NCBI GenBank assembly: GCA_934270565.1 | Contig: CAKQPR010000007.1 | Location: forward strand, 1-64,000 | DNA length: 64,000 nucleotides | From: an uncultured Clostridia bacterium | GTDB lineage: Bacteria; Bacillota; Clostridia; Christensenellales; Pumilibacteraceae | Direction of reading: 5' to 3' | In this document: one piece after another, positions 42,658 to 51,651 of the stretch | Layout of the letters: each line of letters begins with the position of its first letter | How positions within the stretch are numbered: the first letter of the stretch is position 1 | Program-made: the position numbers and the translations under genes | The notes under the pieces: generated by a model | What the model was told of the DNA's origin: nothing | The model's database searches: none | What the model saw: only the letters and a program-made list of their open reading frames with translations

Positions 42658-43050
42658 TTATAGATTCTTAAGAGTTTTCCTTAAAACCTCGTTTCTGAAA
42701 TAGTCGTTGTTTATGTATTCCGAAATCAACGCTAAGAATTCCTTTGTGCTTATAGTTATATTCGGCTGTATATAATCTATTTTAAGGATAGCGTTTAAGC
42801 GATTGAGTTTACCTTGATCCTGTACATAGTTCAACGCGGCTCGCATAGTCTTGTCTACTTTCGCTATAGGTGCGTTGTACTTCTCGGCGATTTCCTTCGT
42901 TATGTTTTTCATTATGCCGTTATGCTTCTTATACAAAAGCACGGCTTCTTTCAGATAGTCATACCCTTGCAGCGACGGTCTTATCCCTATCTCCATAAAT
43001 AACGCCGCTACTATTGTACCGTCGTCGCATTCTGCTCCCGTTTCTGCCAT
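42658..43050 (-). CDS. Stand-alone Spo0A C-terminal-domain protein, paralogue 2
   Basis: A 130-residue protein similar along its whole length to the one at 12331: ALFMEIGIRPSLQGYDYLKE, IAKVDKTMRAALNYVQDQGK and KEFLALISEYINNDYFRNEV. Again there is no receiver domain. It has its own promoter with the same hexamers (43087-43115) and a terminator, so it is monocistronic. It sits directly beyond the LacI gene of the first glycan locus. Both copies being kept intact argues for function; the target is unknown. Confidence 0.75.
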   Translation of the reverse strand: MAETGAECDDGTIVAALFMEIGIRPSLQGYDYLKEAVLLYKKHNGIMKNITKEIAEKYNAPIAKVDKTMRAALNYVQDQGKLNRLNAILKIDYIQPNITISTKEFLALISEYINNDYFRNEVLRKTLKNL

Positions 43051-43086
43051 TACCCTATCTCCTTTGTTTGTTTTATTTTCGGCTAC

Positions 43087-43115
43087 ATTATACTCCTTTC
43101 ATCAAAATAAATCAA
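43087..43115 (-). promoter_or_regulatory. Promoter of Spo0A-C paralogue 2
   Basis: Minus-strand TTGATT (43110-43115) and TATAAT (43087-43092), spacer 17. Hexamers, spacing and the surrounding CATTATAC and AATAAATCAA match the promoter of paralogue 1. Confidence 0.75.
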
Positions 43116-43419
43116 CCGATTTACCTCGCTTCACCTAAATGAATTTGTATTTTTGGGATAACCACTTTCATTTGTAGATAATAGTTGCGTTTTTAATAAT
43201 TGTTTCCTCTTCTCCGCGATTTCGCCTTTCGTGGGTCGCCGTTGTAACACGGTTCGGGACAGGCGTAAACCTCAAAAAAATATCAATAAAAAACTACCGG
43301 TTTAATTTAAAATACTCAGAATAGCCTTTCCAGCTCGTCCCGCCTTTTAATATAATTTTCTTTTCCGCCGATGTGCGGCTGTTCTTGCTTCGCTTGCGGA
43401 AATCCGTTTCGGTGTAACC
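43116..43419. other. Intergenic DNA without a recognised gene
   Basis: AT-rich in its first half. It shows no tRNA, strong hairpin or complete gene. The frame of the AraC remnant is open back to a TAA at 43348-43350 but does not resemble an AraC sensor domain. Confidence 0.45.
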
Positions 43420-43806
43420 GTGTTCTTTTCCGATTCGATTGACTTCGTCTTTCATCGCGGCGTACAAAATAATCCGAGCAATTCCCCCGTTGTAAACCGT
43501 ATCGTCAAATATGTCAACGAAAATATTGCCGATAAAACTATTGTAGAAGAGTTAGCGCAACTCGTTCATACCAACCGCTCTTTTTTAAGCAGTAAATTTA
43601 AATCCGAGATGGGTATACCGCTAATAGATTATATTGCAAAGCAAAAAATTGCCGAAGCTAAACGTTTGCTTTTGTATTCGGATAAAAGTTTGTCCTCAAT
43701 AGCAGCCTATCTTTCTTTTTCTTCGCAAAGCCACTTTCAGAACACGTTCAAAAAAATAACGGGACTGACTCCCGCCGAATACCGAAAGAATAAAAAGCGG
43801 GAATAG
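43420..43806 (+). pseudogene. AraC-family HTH remnant, 5' truncated
   Basis: The frame codes for the complete AraC C-terminal double HTH (from VVNRIVKYVNENIADKTIVE to GLTPAEYRKNKK, about 100 residues) but nothing like the N-terminal sensor domain. The only in-frame start is a GTG at 43420 without a Shine-Dalgarno site, and the frame closes at 43348 upstream. I read it as the 3' part of an AraC gene that lost its 5' end. A short free-standing HTH protein cannot be excluded. Confidence 0.6.
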
Positions 43807-44064
43807 GTGTACTTATTCAATCAGAAGTTTTTCTCAAAAGACTTACAAATGATTGTTAAACAAAAATTCCGACAACCGCATATAAAAAGGAAGTCCGATA
43901 TTACTCAAACTCCCTTTTTCTTTTTTGGTTATTAGTATTTAATTTTTTATGCCATGTCCCTTTTACTAAAGAAAGACGAATAGAAAAGATTAAGTGGCAC
44001 GTCGCTGAGCTATTTGGGGTTGAGGTTGTGAAGCGGCGGCGTAGGTATTAACTTCTGTGCAAAA
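43807..44064. other. Intergenic DNA with a possible decayed gene end
   Basis: From about 43962 to 44049 the plus strand reads TKERRIEKIKWHVAELFG and on to a TAA, which looks like the C-terminal end of a basic protein, but no start, RBS or recognisable upstream part exists. It could be a leftover of a mobile element. Otherwise nothing is seen. Confidence 0.3.
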
Positions 44065-44961
44065 TTATTGTGATTGCATTATTTTTCTGTATTTGAGCGG
44101 AGAATAACCTGTTTTCTTTTTGAAAATGATGTAGAAATAGTTCCCGTTTTGGAAATTCAGAGTTTCGGTGATTTCGGAAATTTTCATATCTGTATTTACG
44201 AGATACTGTTTTGCGATATCGATTTTCTTTGCGATAAGCAGATCGGAAAGCGTGCTGTTGAAGTGTTGTTTGATTATTCTTGAAACTTGTCTCGTGCAGA
44301 CGTGAAGTTTTTCGGCGATCATGCTCGGAGTAAGTCTTTCCGAGAAATTCAGATTAACCATTTGTTCGATAACGAGCATCTCGTTTAATCTTTTACTATC
44401 GGCAACAGCGTTAAGACCGTTCAGCGACGGAATCTTTCCGATAATCGACGTAAACAGCAGGCAAAACGCCGACTGAACTCTTTGTTGGCGGGCAAAATTT
44501 CCGACGGCGTCGATTTTGTCTATCTGATCAAGGTAGAATAATTGCTCTTTGTTAAGGTCAAAGCATATTACGTTTTTCAGAGAAAACGTTTTATTTAATA
44601 TATCGTAAACTTTACGTCTTTTCGACTTGTCTACGGCGCCGAATGAAAATAGGATCCTATATATTTTGCCCTGAGCGACCACGTAATGTTTATAAAACGG
44701 CGGGATGCAGACTATTCCTTCGTTTCTGACGATGTTGTCATTTTCGTTAAGAACAGTAAGTTCGCCGTCGGCAACGAAAAACATCTCGTAATATGTATGG
44801 TAATGGATTTCCTTCATATACGACGGGCTTTTTTCCCGTTCTTCCATAATATAGTTGTCGTCTTTTACGAATTTGACTTTTGCGTCTTCCAAAACGATTC
44901 CGTACTCGGAAGTATAGATACGTTCGTTTTTCGCCAAGTCGCGCTTTTCGTCGTATATCAT
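44065..44961 (-). CDS. AraC-family regulator with cupin sensor
   Basis: A 298-residue protein. The sensor half shows EIHYHTYYEMFFVADGELTV and CIPPFYKHYVV, a cupin that may bind a sugar or sugar acid. The C-terminal half is the double HTH, ending KTGYSPLKYRKIMQ. AAGGAGA lies before the ATG at 44961. It is divergent from the aldolase/transporter pair with 173 bases between, so it probably controls that pair. Confidence 0.88.
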   Translation of the reverse strand: MIYDEKRDLAKNERIYTSEYGIVLEDAKVKFVKDDNYIMEEREKSPSYMKEIHYHTYYEMFFVADGELTVLNENDNIVRNEGIVCIPPFYKHYVVAQGKIYRILFSFGAVDKSKRRKVYDILNKTFSLKNVICFDLNKEQLFYLDQIDKIDAVGNFARQQRVQSAFCLLFTSIIGKIPSLNGLNAVADSKRLNEMLVIEQMVNLNFSERLTPSMIAEKLHVCTRQVSRIIKQHFNSTLSDLLIAKKIDIAKQYLVNTDMKISEITETLNFQNGNYFYIIFKKKTGYSPLKYRKIMQSQ

Positions 44962-45071
44962 TGCGTTCTCCTTCACGAATATAATACATCCGAATTATGA
45001 AAAAGTCAAATAAAAAGACATAAAACTTTACTGTACGGACATATTTGCGTCGATTCGGTCCGTCGGCTTAC

Positions 45072-45100
45072 TTGAAAAAATGTGTACTCGGTAGTACAAT
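45072..45100 (+). promoter_or_regulatory. Promoter of the aldolase/DMT operon
   Basis: TTGAAA (45072-45077) and TACAAT (45095-45100), spacer 17. The dyad GTACT-CGGT-AGTAC (45083-45096) lies inside the spacer and could be a regulator site. AAAGAGGT near 45122 is the ribosome binding site. Confidence 0.7.
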
Positions 45101-45134
45101 AGAGGTACAAATATTTCGATAAAGAGGTAAAACA

Positions 45135-46031
45135 ATGGAAAAAGAATTCGGTGGCGTATACGCGGCGATGTTCAGCGTTTACGACGAACAGATGAACGTT
45201 AAAAAAGACACTGTAAAAAAACTTGTCGATTTTTATCTCGACAACGGACTTAAAGGGTTTTACGTCGGCGGAAATACCGGAGAGTGTACGGTTCTTCCGG
45301 CGAAAACGCGTAAGCAGATGCTTGAAACCGTAGTCGAGGCGAACCGCGGCAGAGGTCAGATTATCGCGCATATCGGAGCCGGACATTACGACGAGACGAT
45401 GGATCTTCTCGAGCACGCCGACTCTCTCGATATAGACGCGGTTTCGTCTTTGCCGCCGTCGCTTACCGCATACTACGACGAAGACGAGACTTACGAGTAC
45501 TATAAAGCGATCGCGGAAAAGAGCAAACACCCCGTATTTGCGTATATAGCAAGTCAGTCCACGGGAGACCTTTTGCGGTTTGCAAAGAGAATTGCAGATA
45601 TACCGAACATAAAAGGCTTAAAGATTTCGATTTCGGATTACTATGCTTTCGGTCAGGTCAAGTCAATAGGCAACGGTCGTTTTACCGTATTCAACGGTCC
45701 GGACGAAACGCTCGTGTGCGGACTTGCCGAAGGAGCCGACGGCGCAATCGGAACGTCGTATTCGATCGTACCGTCCGTAGCGGTGGAGTTATATGAGAGT
45801 ATGAAAAGAGGCGACAACAAACGCGCACTCGAATTGCAGAGATTCCTTAATGAATATATAGGACTTGCTCTAAGCGAGAATATCGCGTACTGGAAAGCGA
45901 TGCTCGAATGTATGGGATTCGATATGGGATATACCGTTTTCCCCACGCGTAAAGTAAGCAAGGCGGAATATGCTGAACTTAAAACGAAAATCGCCGGACT
46001 CGAAGCAAGAAGAAGAGATATGAACTTATAA
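45135..46031 (+). CDS. NanA/DapA-family lyase
   Basis: A 298-residue class I aldolase. YVGGNTGECTVLP is the carboxylate loop (GGSTGE in N-acetylneuraminate lyase), FAYIASQSTGD carries the Tyr, and the Schiff-base Lys is in IKGLKISISDYY. The sequence is closer to sialate lyases than to DapA, but no kinase or epimerase of a sialate pathway is nearby. The next gene, a DMT-type transporter, starts one base after its stop, so substrate uptake or product export is likely coupled. Differs clearly from the aldolase at 17615. Confidence 0.85.
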   Translation: MEKEFGGVYAAMFSVYDEQMNVKKDTVKKLVDFYLDNGLKGFYVGGNTGECTVLPAKTRKQMLETVVEANRGRGQIIAHIGAGHYDETMDLLEHADSLDIDAVSSLPPSLTAYYDEDETYEYYKAIAEKSKHPVFAYIASQSTGDLLRFAKRIADIPNIKGLKISISDYYAFGQVKSIGNGRFTVFNGPDETLVCGLAEGADGAIGTSYSIVPSVAVELYESMKRGDNKRALELQRFLNEYIGLALSENIAYWKAMLECMGFDMGYTVFPTRKVSKAEYAELKTKIAGLEARRRDMNL

Positions 46032-46032
46032 A

Positions 46033-46989
46033 ATGGCATACGTTTTTTTGGTAGTGAGTGCGGTTTGCCTCAGTATTATGGCGGTGCTTCGGAAGAAGTA
46101 TTGCGACGAAAGCGGCAACGGAGTGATTCCGATTTTGCGCTTCATGGTACTGCAAGGCATAATTGCGGCGGCTATTCTAACTGTATATGCGTTTATGTCG
46201 GGGCAAGGCGCGGCGTTTAAGGAAACGGATCTGTTTACGATGATTTGCGTTTTTGCCACCGCGGCTTGTACTTCCGTAACCCTCGTGATTTGTATTTGCG
46301 GCGTAAAATACGGCAACCTGACTCTACTGATGATGTTTGCCACGCTCGGTTCTTTAGTCCTGTCGTCTGTATACGGCGTATTGTTCGATAGCGAACGTAA
46401 CGGGATCGGCGTATTCAAAATCATCGGGTTCGTTCTGACCGCGGCGATACTTGCGTTGTCCGTACCGTTTAAGAGGAAAAGTAACGACGAGTCGGACGAG
46501 GCGAAAACCGAACGCGACGCGCGGCAAAGCGCTAAAAACAAAAAGATTTACGCATTGTTATGCGTGGTCATATTTTTTACTAACGGAGTAGTGCTTGTAT
46601 TCTACAGCGCGATGACGAAGTATCGTCCCGAATATCCGGCACCGAACTTTATAGTGCTGTATATGGCGATTCTTGCCGCAATCTCGCTTATTCCGTGTAT
46701 CGTGTATGCCGTCGTTAAAAAAGGTAACGCAATACCCCGTAACGATACAAAACTCGGCAAGCAATTGCTTCTTATCGCTGCTTACTCGATAGTTGCCGTT
46801 TTATCCGAGGTTTCGTCGTATAACTGTACGTCCTTGATTCCGATAATCGTGCAGGCGCCGTTGTCGTTTACGATAGAAATCGTACTTACCGGCGTTGCGG
46901 ATTACGTTATGTTCAAAGCCGTTCCCGACAAGATCCAGATCGTTCAGATGGTGCTTGCCGTGATATGCAGCGTGTGTTTCGTTTTGTAA
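46033..46989 (+). CDS. DMT/EamA-like membrane transporter
   Basis: A 318-residue protein with about ten hydrophobic segments in two halves, separated by a charged loop (KRKSNDESDEAKTERDARQS, about residues 148-170). It begins with VFLVVSAVCLSIMAVLRKKY and ends with IQIVQMVLAVICSVCFVL, the EamA pattern. Such proteins carry small metabolites. Being fused in an operon with a sugar-acid lyase suggests import of a keto-sugar acid, which is inference only. No terminator with a T run is clear downstream. Confidence 0.78.
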   Translation: MAYVFLVVSAVCLSIMAVLRKKYCDESGNGVIPILRFMVLQGIIAAAILTVYAFMSGQGAAFKETDLFTMICVFATAACTSVTLVICICGVKYGNLTLLMMFATLGSLVLSSVYGVLFDSERNGIGVFKIIGFVLTAAILALSVPFKRKSNDESDEAKTERDARQSAKNKKIYALLCVVIFFTNGVVLVFYSAMTKYRPEYPAPNFIVLYMAILAAISLIPCIVYAVVKKGNAIPRNDTKLGKQLLLIAAYSIVAVLSEVSSYNCTSLIPIIVQAPLSFTIEIVLTGVADYVMFKAVPDKIQIVQMVLAVICSVCFVL

Positions 46990-47214
46990 CGTTACACGGA
47001 GCGGGCAAACGTTTTATTTGTATTATAAAATCGTATTTATCGCATCATAAAAGAGGGAATCTAATGACTTCAACATACAATCGAAGAAAATAAAAGAGAG
47101 TCTGTTCGTTCTCAGAATGCTGATTATTCGGACGGTTAAACTTATTCAAAGACACAGAAAAAGGCGGTAGAATCAACGTTATATCGCCTTAAATCGCATA
47201 TTATTTAGTTTTCT

Positions 47215-47570
47215 TTACAAACTTTCCATTTTGACGGGGTTTCGTACTCTTCTCCTTTGCGGATAAAACGCCGTCAGAATAGACCGCATTTCTCCGCTTT
47301 TCGTCCTTCGAGTTTCAGCAGTAATTCTTCGAGCAACCCCGCCTGCTCGTCGGACAGGTATTTTACGTTCTGTCTGTACCACTTTTCTACATAGATACCG
47401 CCTCCTGTCCCCTGAAGGGTGTATACGGGATACTCGAGCGACAGCGTTACCACGTCTCTTTCGATAGTGCGGGCGGAAACGCCGAACTCGTTGGCGAGGT
47501 TCTCCCGCGTGTCGCTGCGACGTAAGCACAGAACTTCGAGTATTCGCTTTCGTCGCTCGTTCGCCGTCAC
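47215..47570 (-). pseudogene. Small HTH (HTH_11/YafY-like) regulator with a -1 frameshift
   Basis: From the GTG at 47570 (AAGGAAG upstream) the frame reads a winged-HTH regulator: TANERRKRILEVLCLRRSDT, EFGVSARTIERDVVTLSLEY and GGGIYVEKWY. It ends early at 47274 as KAEKCGLF. In the neighbouring frame the expected C-terminus continues as SGEMRSILTAFYPQ to 47215. One missing base in the A run (T4 at 47298-47301 on the plus strand) explains the shift. Full-length relatives known to me have about 105-115 residues and such a tail. Either a real frameshift or a sequencing slip; the HTH part is intact. A palindrome at 47620-47644 lies upstream. Confidence 0.75.
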
Positions 47571-47619
47571 TCTTCCTTCCCGTCCCCCTCGGTTCTTCGT
47601 TGACTGTATTCTATTAGCT

Positions 47620-47644
47620 TAACTCGACAGGTTCTGTCGAGTTA
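47620..47644. promoter_or_regulatory. Perfect 11-bp inverted repeat, putative operator
   Basis: TAACTCGACAG (47620-47630) and CTGTCGAGTTA (47634-47644) separated by GTT. It lies 50 bases upstream of the small HTH gene, where an autoregulatory site is expected. It has no T run, so it is not a terminator. Confidence 0.7.
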
Positions 47645-47659
47645 GAAAATTTCTTTTAC

Positions 47660-47691
47660 GAATTTAAAAGAAAAACCGCCGTGCGGGCGGT
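47660..47691 (-). terminator. Terminator of the second glycan operon
   Basis: On the minus strand ACCGCC-CGCAC-GGCGGT (47675-47691) is followed by TTTTTCTTTTAAATT. It lies about 180 bases after the GH2 gene stop; an outer AAACCGCC copy near 47710 could pair alternatively. Confidence 0.8.
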
Positions 47692-47868
47692 TCTAACGTT
47701 ATCCGTACAGGCGGTTTTATCTTCTTGGGCATAGTCTTGTTTATATAAATGTGATACGCCTTGCAAAGGATGCTTGAACTATTGCTTTTCTCGTGTGTAG
47801 CCGAATTCCCCAAATTTTCACATCCTTTTGCCAAACATATGCGACAGAAAAACCATATTGTTACCGGA

Positions 47869-49572
47869 TTAACGGCGGCTGTTGATTTTTCTGATTTCTT
47901 CCTTTTGTTTTTCCGTAAGTTTATCCGAACGGTCGTATTTATAGAAACCGTTCTGCTCCTGCTCGACGTCGTAAAGCTGAGTATAGCAAAATCCCGAAAT
48001 TTTACGCGCAGAGAAAATCGCGGCCATAAGCTCACCGTATCTCCGAACGAAACCGTCGCCGTTATTTTCGCCGTTGCCGTAACCCCAGCTTTCGGTACTC
48101 TGAACGACACATTCGTTTACTTCGCTCTGCCGAAGAGTTGACTGTCCGAACGAAATACCTCCGCACTCGCTGAAATTAACCGCCACGCCGCCCGAAAACC
48201 GCGGCTCGTCGTCTCCTTCGCAATAAAGAAGCGGAACGTCGATTTTGTCCTTCTCTTCAAGCTCGGTCAGATACTGTTTTATTTTTTCTATCGGCTCATA
48301 GCAATGAAAATCAAACAGATCGGTTTTGTGTCCGTGATGTCCGCCGCTTACGTCTACGCAAGGTCGCGTCGGATCGAGTTTCTTCGTAAACTCGTATACG
48401 GCGTCAACAAATCTCACGTCGCGTTTCTTCTTCGGATTTTCCCAGTCACCCCAGACCTCATTGAGCGGACACCATGTAACAATACACGGATGGTTGAAAT
48501 CGCGTTTTATCGCCTCCCGCCACTCGGCGAGAAACTGCCCCGCAAACTGCATCGTCGAGAAATCGACGCCCCAGCTCGGGAATTCACCCCAAACCATATA
48601 ACCCGCCTTGTCGCAGAAATACAAAAACTTCGGATCGAAAACTTTCTGATGCAATCTCGCGCCGTTAAACCCGAGCTCCGACGCTATACGAATATCTTTT
48701 TTCATTGCCTCGTCGTTCGGCGCAGTGTAAATTCCGTCGGGATAATACCCCTGATCGAGAACGAGTTTCTGGAAAATCTCTTTGCCGTTCAGAAGGAATT
48801 TATACCCATCGTATTTCACTTCACGCAAACCGAAATACGAGTAAACCTCGTCGCTGCAAAACGTGATTTTAACCTCGTACAACTCACCTTTGCCCGCTTC
48901 CCACAGCGCTTCCTCGTCAAGCGGAACTACGATGTTTTCCCGAAAACTCATCGTTCCGCCGGCGCTTCCGACAAGATTGCCGTGTAGAAATACGTCAATC
49001 TTATAACTGCCTTCATCCGTCGTAATAAGATCCACAGTGACGGACCGATTTCCGACGTTCGGCGTAAAATAAAATTCTTTTACTCTTTTTTCGGGTGCGT
49101 ATTCGATCCAGACCGACTGCCAGATACCCGTCGTCCGCGTATAGAAACACCCGAACGAATTCTCTTTCCATGATTGCTTGCCGAACGGAATGTCGCGGTT
49201 GCAGTCGCGAACGAGTATGTACAATTCGTTTTCTCCTTCGCGGCAAAACTTCGTTATATCCGCCTCGAACGGAGTAAACCCGCCCGTGTGAGAACAAACG
49301 AATTTGGCGTTGACGTATACTTCGGCAAAATAGTCCACCGCTCCGAAGTGCAAAATCGCAAGGTTACCGTCGAGGTTGACGGTAAACGATCTTTTGTAAT
49401 AACAACAATCGAAAAAGTCTTTTCTTCCTATGCCGGACAGGTCCGACTGCGGACAAAACGGAACGCGGATCGTCTGCCAGACGACGTTATCGAAAGAAAA
49501 CAGCCATTCGCCGTCCAGATCCTGAACTTTTTCTCTTGCAAATAAGGGATTATGACACTGCTGCAAGTCCAT
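47869..49572 (-). CDS. GH2-family glycosidase
   Basis: A 567-residue GH2 enzyme with no signal peptide: N-terminal jelly roll (FGAVDYFAEVYVNAKFVCSH), Ig-like domain (about 165-250) and TIM barrel. Acid/base Glu372 is in CPLNEVWGDW, nucleophile Glu469 in NFSECGGIS. The SECGG nucleophile block and short length (no C-terminal domains) point to beta-glucuronidase or beta-galactosidase relatives; the exact sugar is open. It is the last gene of the second glycan operon, 12 bases after the TIM-barrel gene. Confidence 0.88.
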   Translation of the reverse strand: MDLQQCHNPLFAREKVQDLDGEWLFSFDNVVWQTIRVPFCPQSDLSGIGRKDFFDCCYYKRSFTVNLDGNLAILHFGAVDYFAEVYVNAKFVCSHTGGFTPFEADITKFCREGENELYILVRDCNRDIPFGKQSWKENSFGCFYTRTTGIWQSVWIEYAPEKRVKEFYFTPNVGNRSVTVDLITTDEGSYKIDVFLHGNLVGSAGGTMSFRENIVVPLDEEALWEAGKGELYEVKITFCSDEVYSYFGLREVKYDGYKFLLNGKEIFQKLVLDQGYYPDGIYTAPNDEAMKKDIRIASELGFNGARLHQKVFDPKFLYFCDKAGYMVWGEFPSWGVDFSTMQFAGQFLAEWREAIKRDFNHPCIVTWCPLNEVWGDWENPKKKRDVRFVDAVYEFTKKLDPTRPCVDVSGGHHGHKTDLFDFHCYEPIEKIKQYLTELEEKDKIDVPLLYCEGDDEPRFSGGVAVNFSECGGISFGQSTLRQSEVNECVVQSTESWGYGNGENNGDGFVRRYGELMAAIFSARKISGFCYTQLYDVEQEQNGFYKYDRSDKLTEKQKEEIRKINSRR

Positions 49573-49584
49573 AAAAGCAACCTC

Positions 49585-51624
49585 TTAAATAAATCTTAAA
49601 ACGGTAGTCGACATTGCTCTGAATGTTACGTTTTCGATACCGATTTCTTTTCCGTTGCGAACGTAATCGCATTTTCCCCAAATGCCGTCGCGTCCGAGAA
49701 TTTCGATTTCCTCGAACGAAAAACCGCTCGGCGCGTAGAATTTCGCTTCGGCGTCGTCGTCGAGAAAATTACATACCATAAGTACTCTTTTGTTCGCGTA
49801 ATAATACGGGCTCACCATAGGCGCATTGATTATAAACGAAGGGTTGTCTCCTACGGCGCGGATTTCTCCGGCCGCAAGCGTACCGTCGGTCGTCATACCT
49901 CCCGAAACGAAGTCCTTGATCGCCGCCTCGCGGATAGGCGCCATTTTCACGGGATCGAAAAATTCGCCCTTGAACGGATAAATAAATACGTCTCCCACGC
50001 GCGCCTGCCCTACGCCCTTTAATTTATCGAACGCGCCGAATACGCGCGAATACGGAACATAATCGCACTCGTATCCGATATTGAGATATTGCGGAACTCT
50101 GAAATAAAAATCGCGGATCCCGTTAACTTCGAACCATTTGTCGGCTTGTTCATACCTTGCCTTTTCATGTGACAGCGAATTATCCCATTCCGCACTTTTT
50201 ATACCGACGATTCTGCCGAGCCCCATATCGAGCAGCGTAAGAACGGCGTCGGCGTTGAGAATAATACGGTTGTTTGCGAAAAAGTTTTTGATACGGTCTT
50301 CGGTGAAATTTCTGAACCACTGACCCGAAACCGCCACAACCTTGCCACAAACGTCTATGGGATCTTCGACGTACTTATACGAAACGCCTATAGCGGATAG
50401 TAGCCCCGCGAAGAAACTGTCGTCCGGTTTAAGATGATCGAGGTACGTAAAATAATCGGTAGGCTTCATATTGCGCACCGTTTCCTTGGAAAACGGCACG
50501 ATCACTCCTTCGAGCGAGGAAAAATCAATCCCCGTATCCTGAATTGCTTGTAAATACGGCAACAGTCTCGCACATTCATCCCCGTATTTCCACCTCGGCA
50601 GGATCATTTCGTTGTCAATCGCAAGCGTAATGCCTTTCGAAACGAGCACGGAAGCCGCTTCGATCTGCATACGAGTAAAATTAACCGATTTCGTGAACGG
50701 AGTCTTTACGCCGTTTTCCTGCTCGGGGAGCACTATCGCGTCGTTCGGAATTCTTGCCCTCGTCTGCACCGAAATCTTATTGAAATTCCAGCCGTAGACC
50801 TGAGGCGCGCATTGCTCGTAATTAGGAAGATTTATACGGTCGATCGGAGTCTTGTCCTGATCTCCCGCCTGAAAAAGTCTTGCCCAGTCGCGGTACTCGA
50901 TCGCGTGTTCTTCGGGGTGCGAAGTCATAAAGCCGAGCCTTGCGGACGGGCACGCGGCGCGCACCTTTCTGCCGACTTCGGCGGCAAAATCTTCCATTGC
51001 CTTGCGGGTAACGAACATATAGGCGTCGCGATAAGGACTTTTTCCGACGTCATCGCGCAGAAGTTCCTTCACGAAATCGTCGCGCGAAATCTCGAAACCG
51101 AGGTATTCGCTGTACTTTTTCATGTGCAGCGGGCAAAAGCACCCGCCCCAGTCGGAGCCGAACCGATTGTGCATGCGGAAATCGTCCTCGATCCAGATTA
51201 TCTCGGGTTGTATTTCCCGAGCGTAATAAGCGAACAGATCGGAAAGATACTCGCGGAAAGAGTCGTCGAGCGGACAGCAAGCTCCGCTCGTTTTACCGGC
51301 GGGGCTTGTAATCGGCTGAAAATTCTGTCCTTCGCGAAGTCCCTCCGCCATTTGCTGACCGAGGCTCGATCCGGGGTTTACGCTGACGGTAATACCCGCG
51401 GCGTTAAGAACTTTTTTCGCGCGTTTTATCGCCTCGACCTGCGACCTCGCTTCGTCTTCGGTTATATGAGTAAGAAAGCTCGTACAGGTATTGTTGATAT
51501 AGAACATCACGTCGCGATAGCCGTATCTGACGGCAAGCGCGGTAAGGCGATCTATGTCCGCGTCGAGATTGTCGTTAGGTCTTAAAGCGATACGCAAGCT
51601 GTAAATATATTTGTTAAAATCCAT
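49585..51624 (-). CDS. TIM-barrel glycosidase-like protein of unrecognised family, second member
   Basis: A 679-residue cytoplasmic protein that shares the signature of 13154-15166: CCPLDDSF (Cys117), IWIEDDF (Glu146) and CFCPLHM (Cys162, Cys164, His167), then LPEQENGVKTPFTKSV near residue 305. The order and spacing of these blocks are the same in both proteins, while the rest differs much, so they are distant members of one family. The GATase-like region (NADAVLTLLDMGLG) and a C-terminal beta domain resemble GH42 architecture. Likely a retaining glycosidase with a cysteine/histidine site near the active centre. Between a lipoprotein gene and a GH2 gene in the operon. Confidence 0.6.
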   Translation of the reverse strand: MDFNKYIYSLRIALRPNDNLDADIDRLTALAVRYGYRDVMFYINNTCTSFLTHITEDEARSQVEAIKRAKKVLNAAGITVSVNPGSSLGQQMAEGLREGQNFQPITSPAGKTSGACCPLDDSFREYLSDLFAYYAREIQPEIIWIEDDFRMHNRFGSDWGGCFCPLHMKKYSEYLGFEISRDDFVKELLRDDVGKSPYRDAYMFVTRKAMEDFAAEVGRKVRAACPSARLGFMTSHPEEHAIEYRDWARLFQAGDQDKTPIDRINLPNYEQCAPQVYGWNFNKISVQTRARIPNDAIVLPEQENGVKTPFTKSVNFTRMQIEAASVLVSKGITLAIDNEMILPRWKYGDECARLLPYLQAIQDTGIDFSSLEGVIVPFSKETVRNMKPTDYFTYLDHLKPDDSFFAGLLSAIGVSYKYVEDPIDVCGKVVAVSGQWFRNFTEDRIKNFFANNRIILNADAVLTLLDMGLGRIVGIKSAEWDNSLSHEKARYEQADKWFEVNGIRDFYFRVPQYLNIGYECDYVPYSRVFGAFDKLKGVGQARVGDVFIYPFKGEFFDPVKMAPIREAAIKDFVSGGMTTDGTLAAGEIRAVGDNPSFIINAPMVSPYYYANKRVLMVCNFLDDDAEAKFYAPSGFSFEEIEILGRDGIWGKCDYVRNGKEIGIENVTFRAMSTTVLRFI

Positions 51625-51651
51625 AAGTAATTACCGTCGTTTTTAAACTGT

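Noticed and set aside
47161..47195. AAGGCG...CGCCTT hairpin after the DMT gene as a terminator
   Set aside because: Stem of only six pairs with a long loop and no T run after it on the plus strand.
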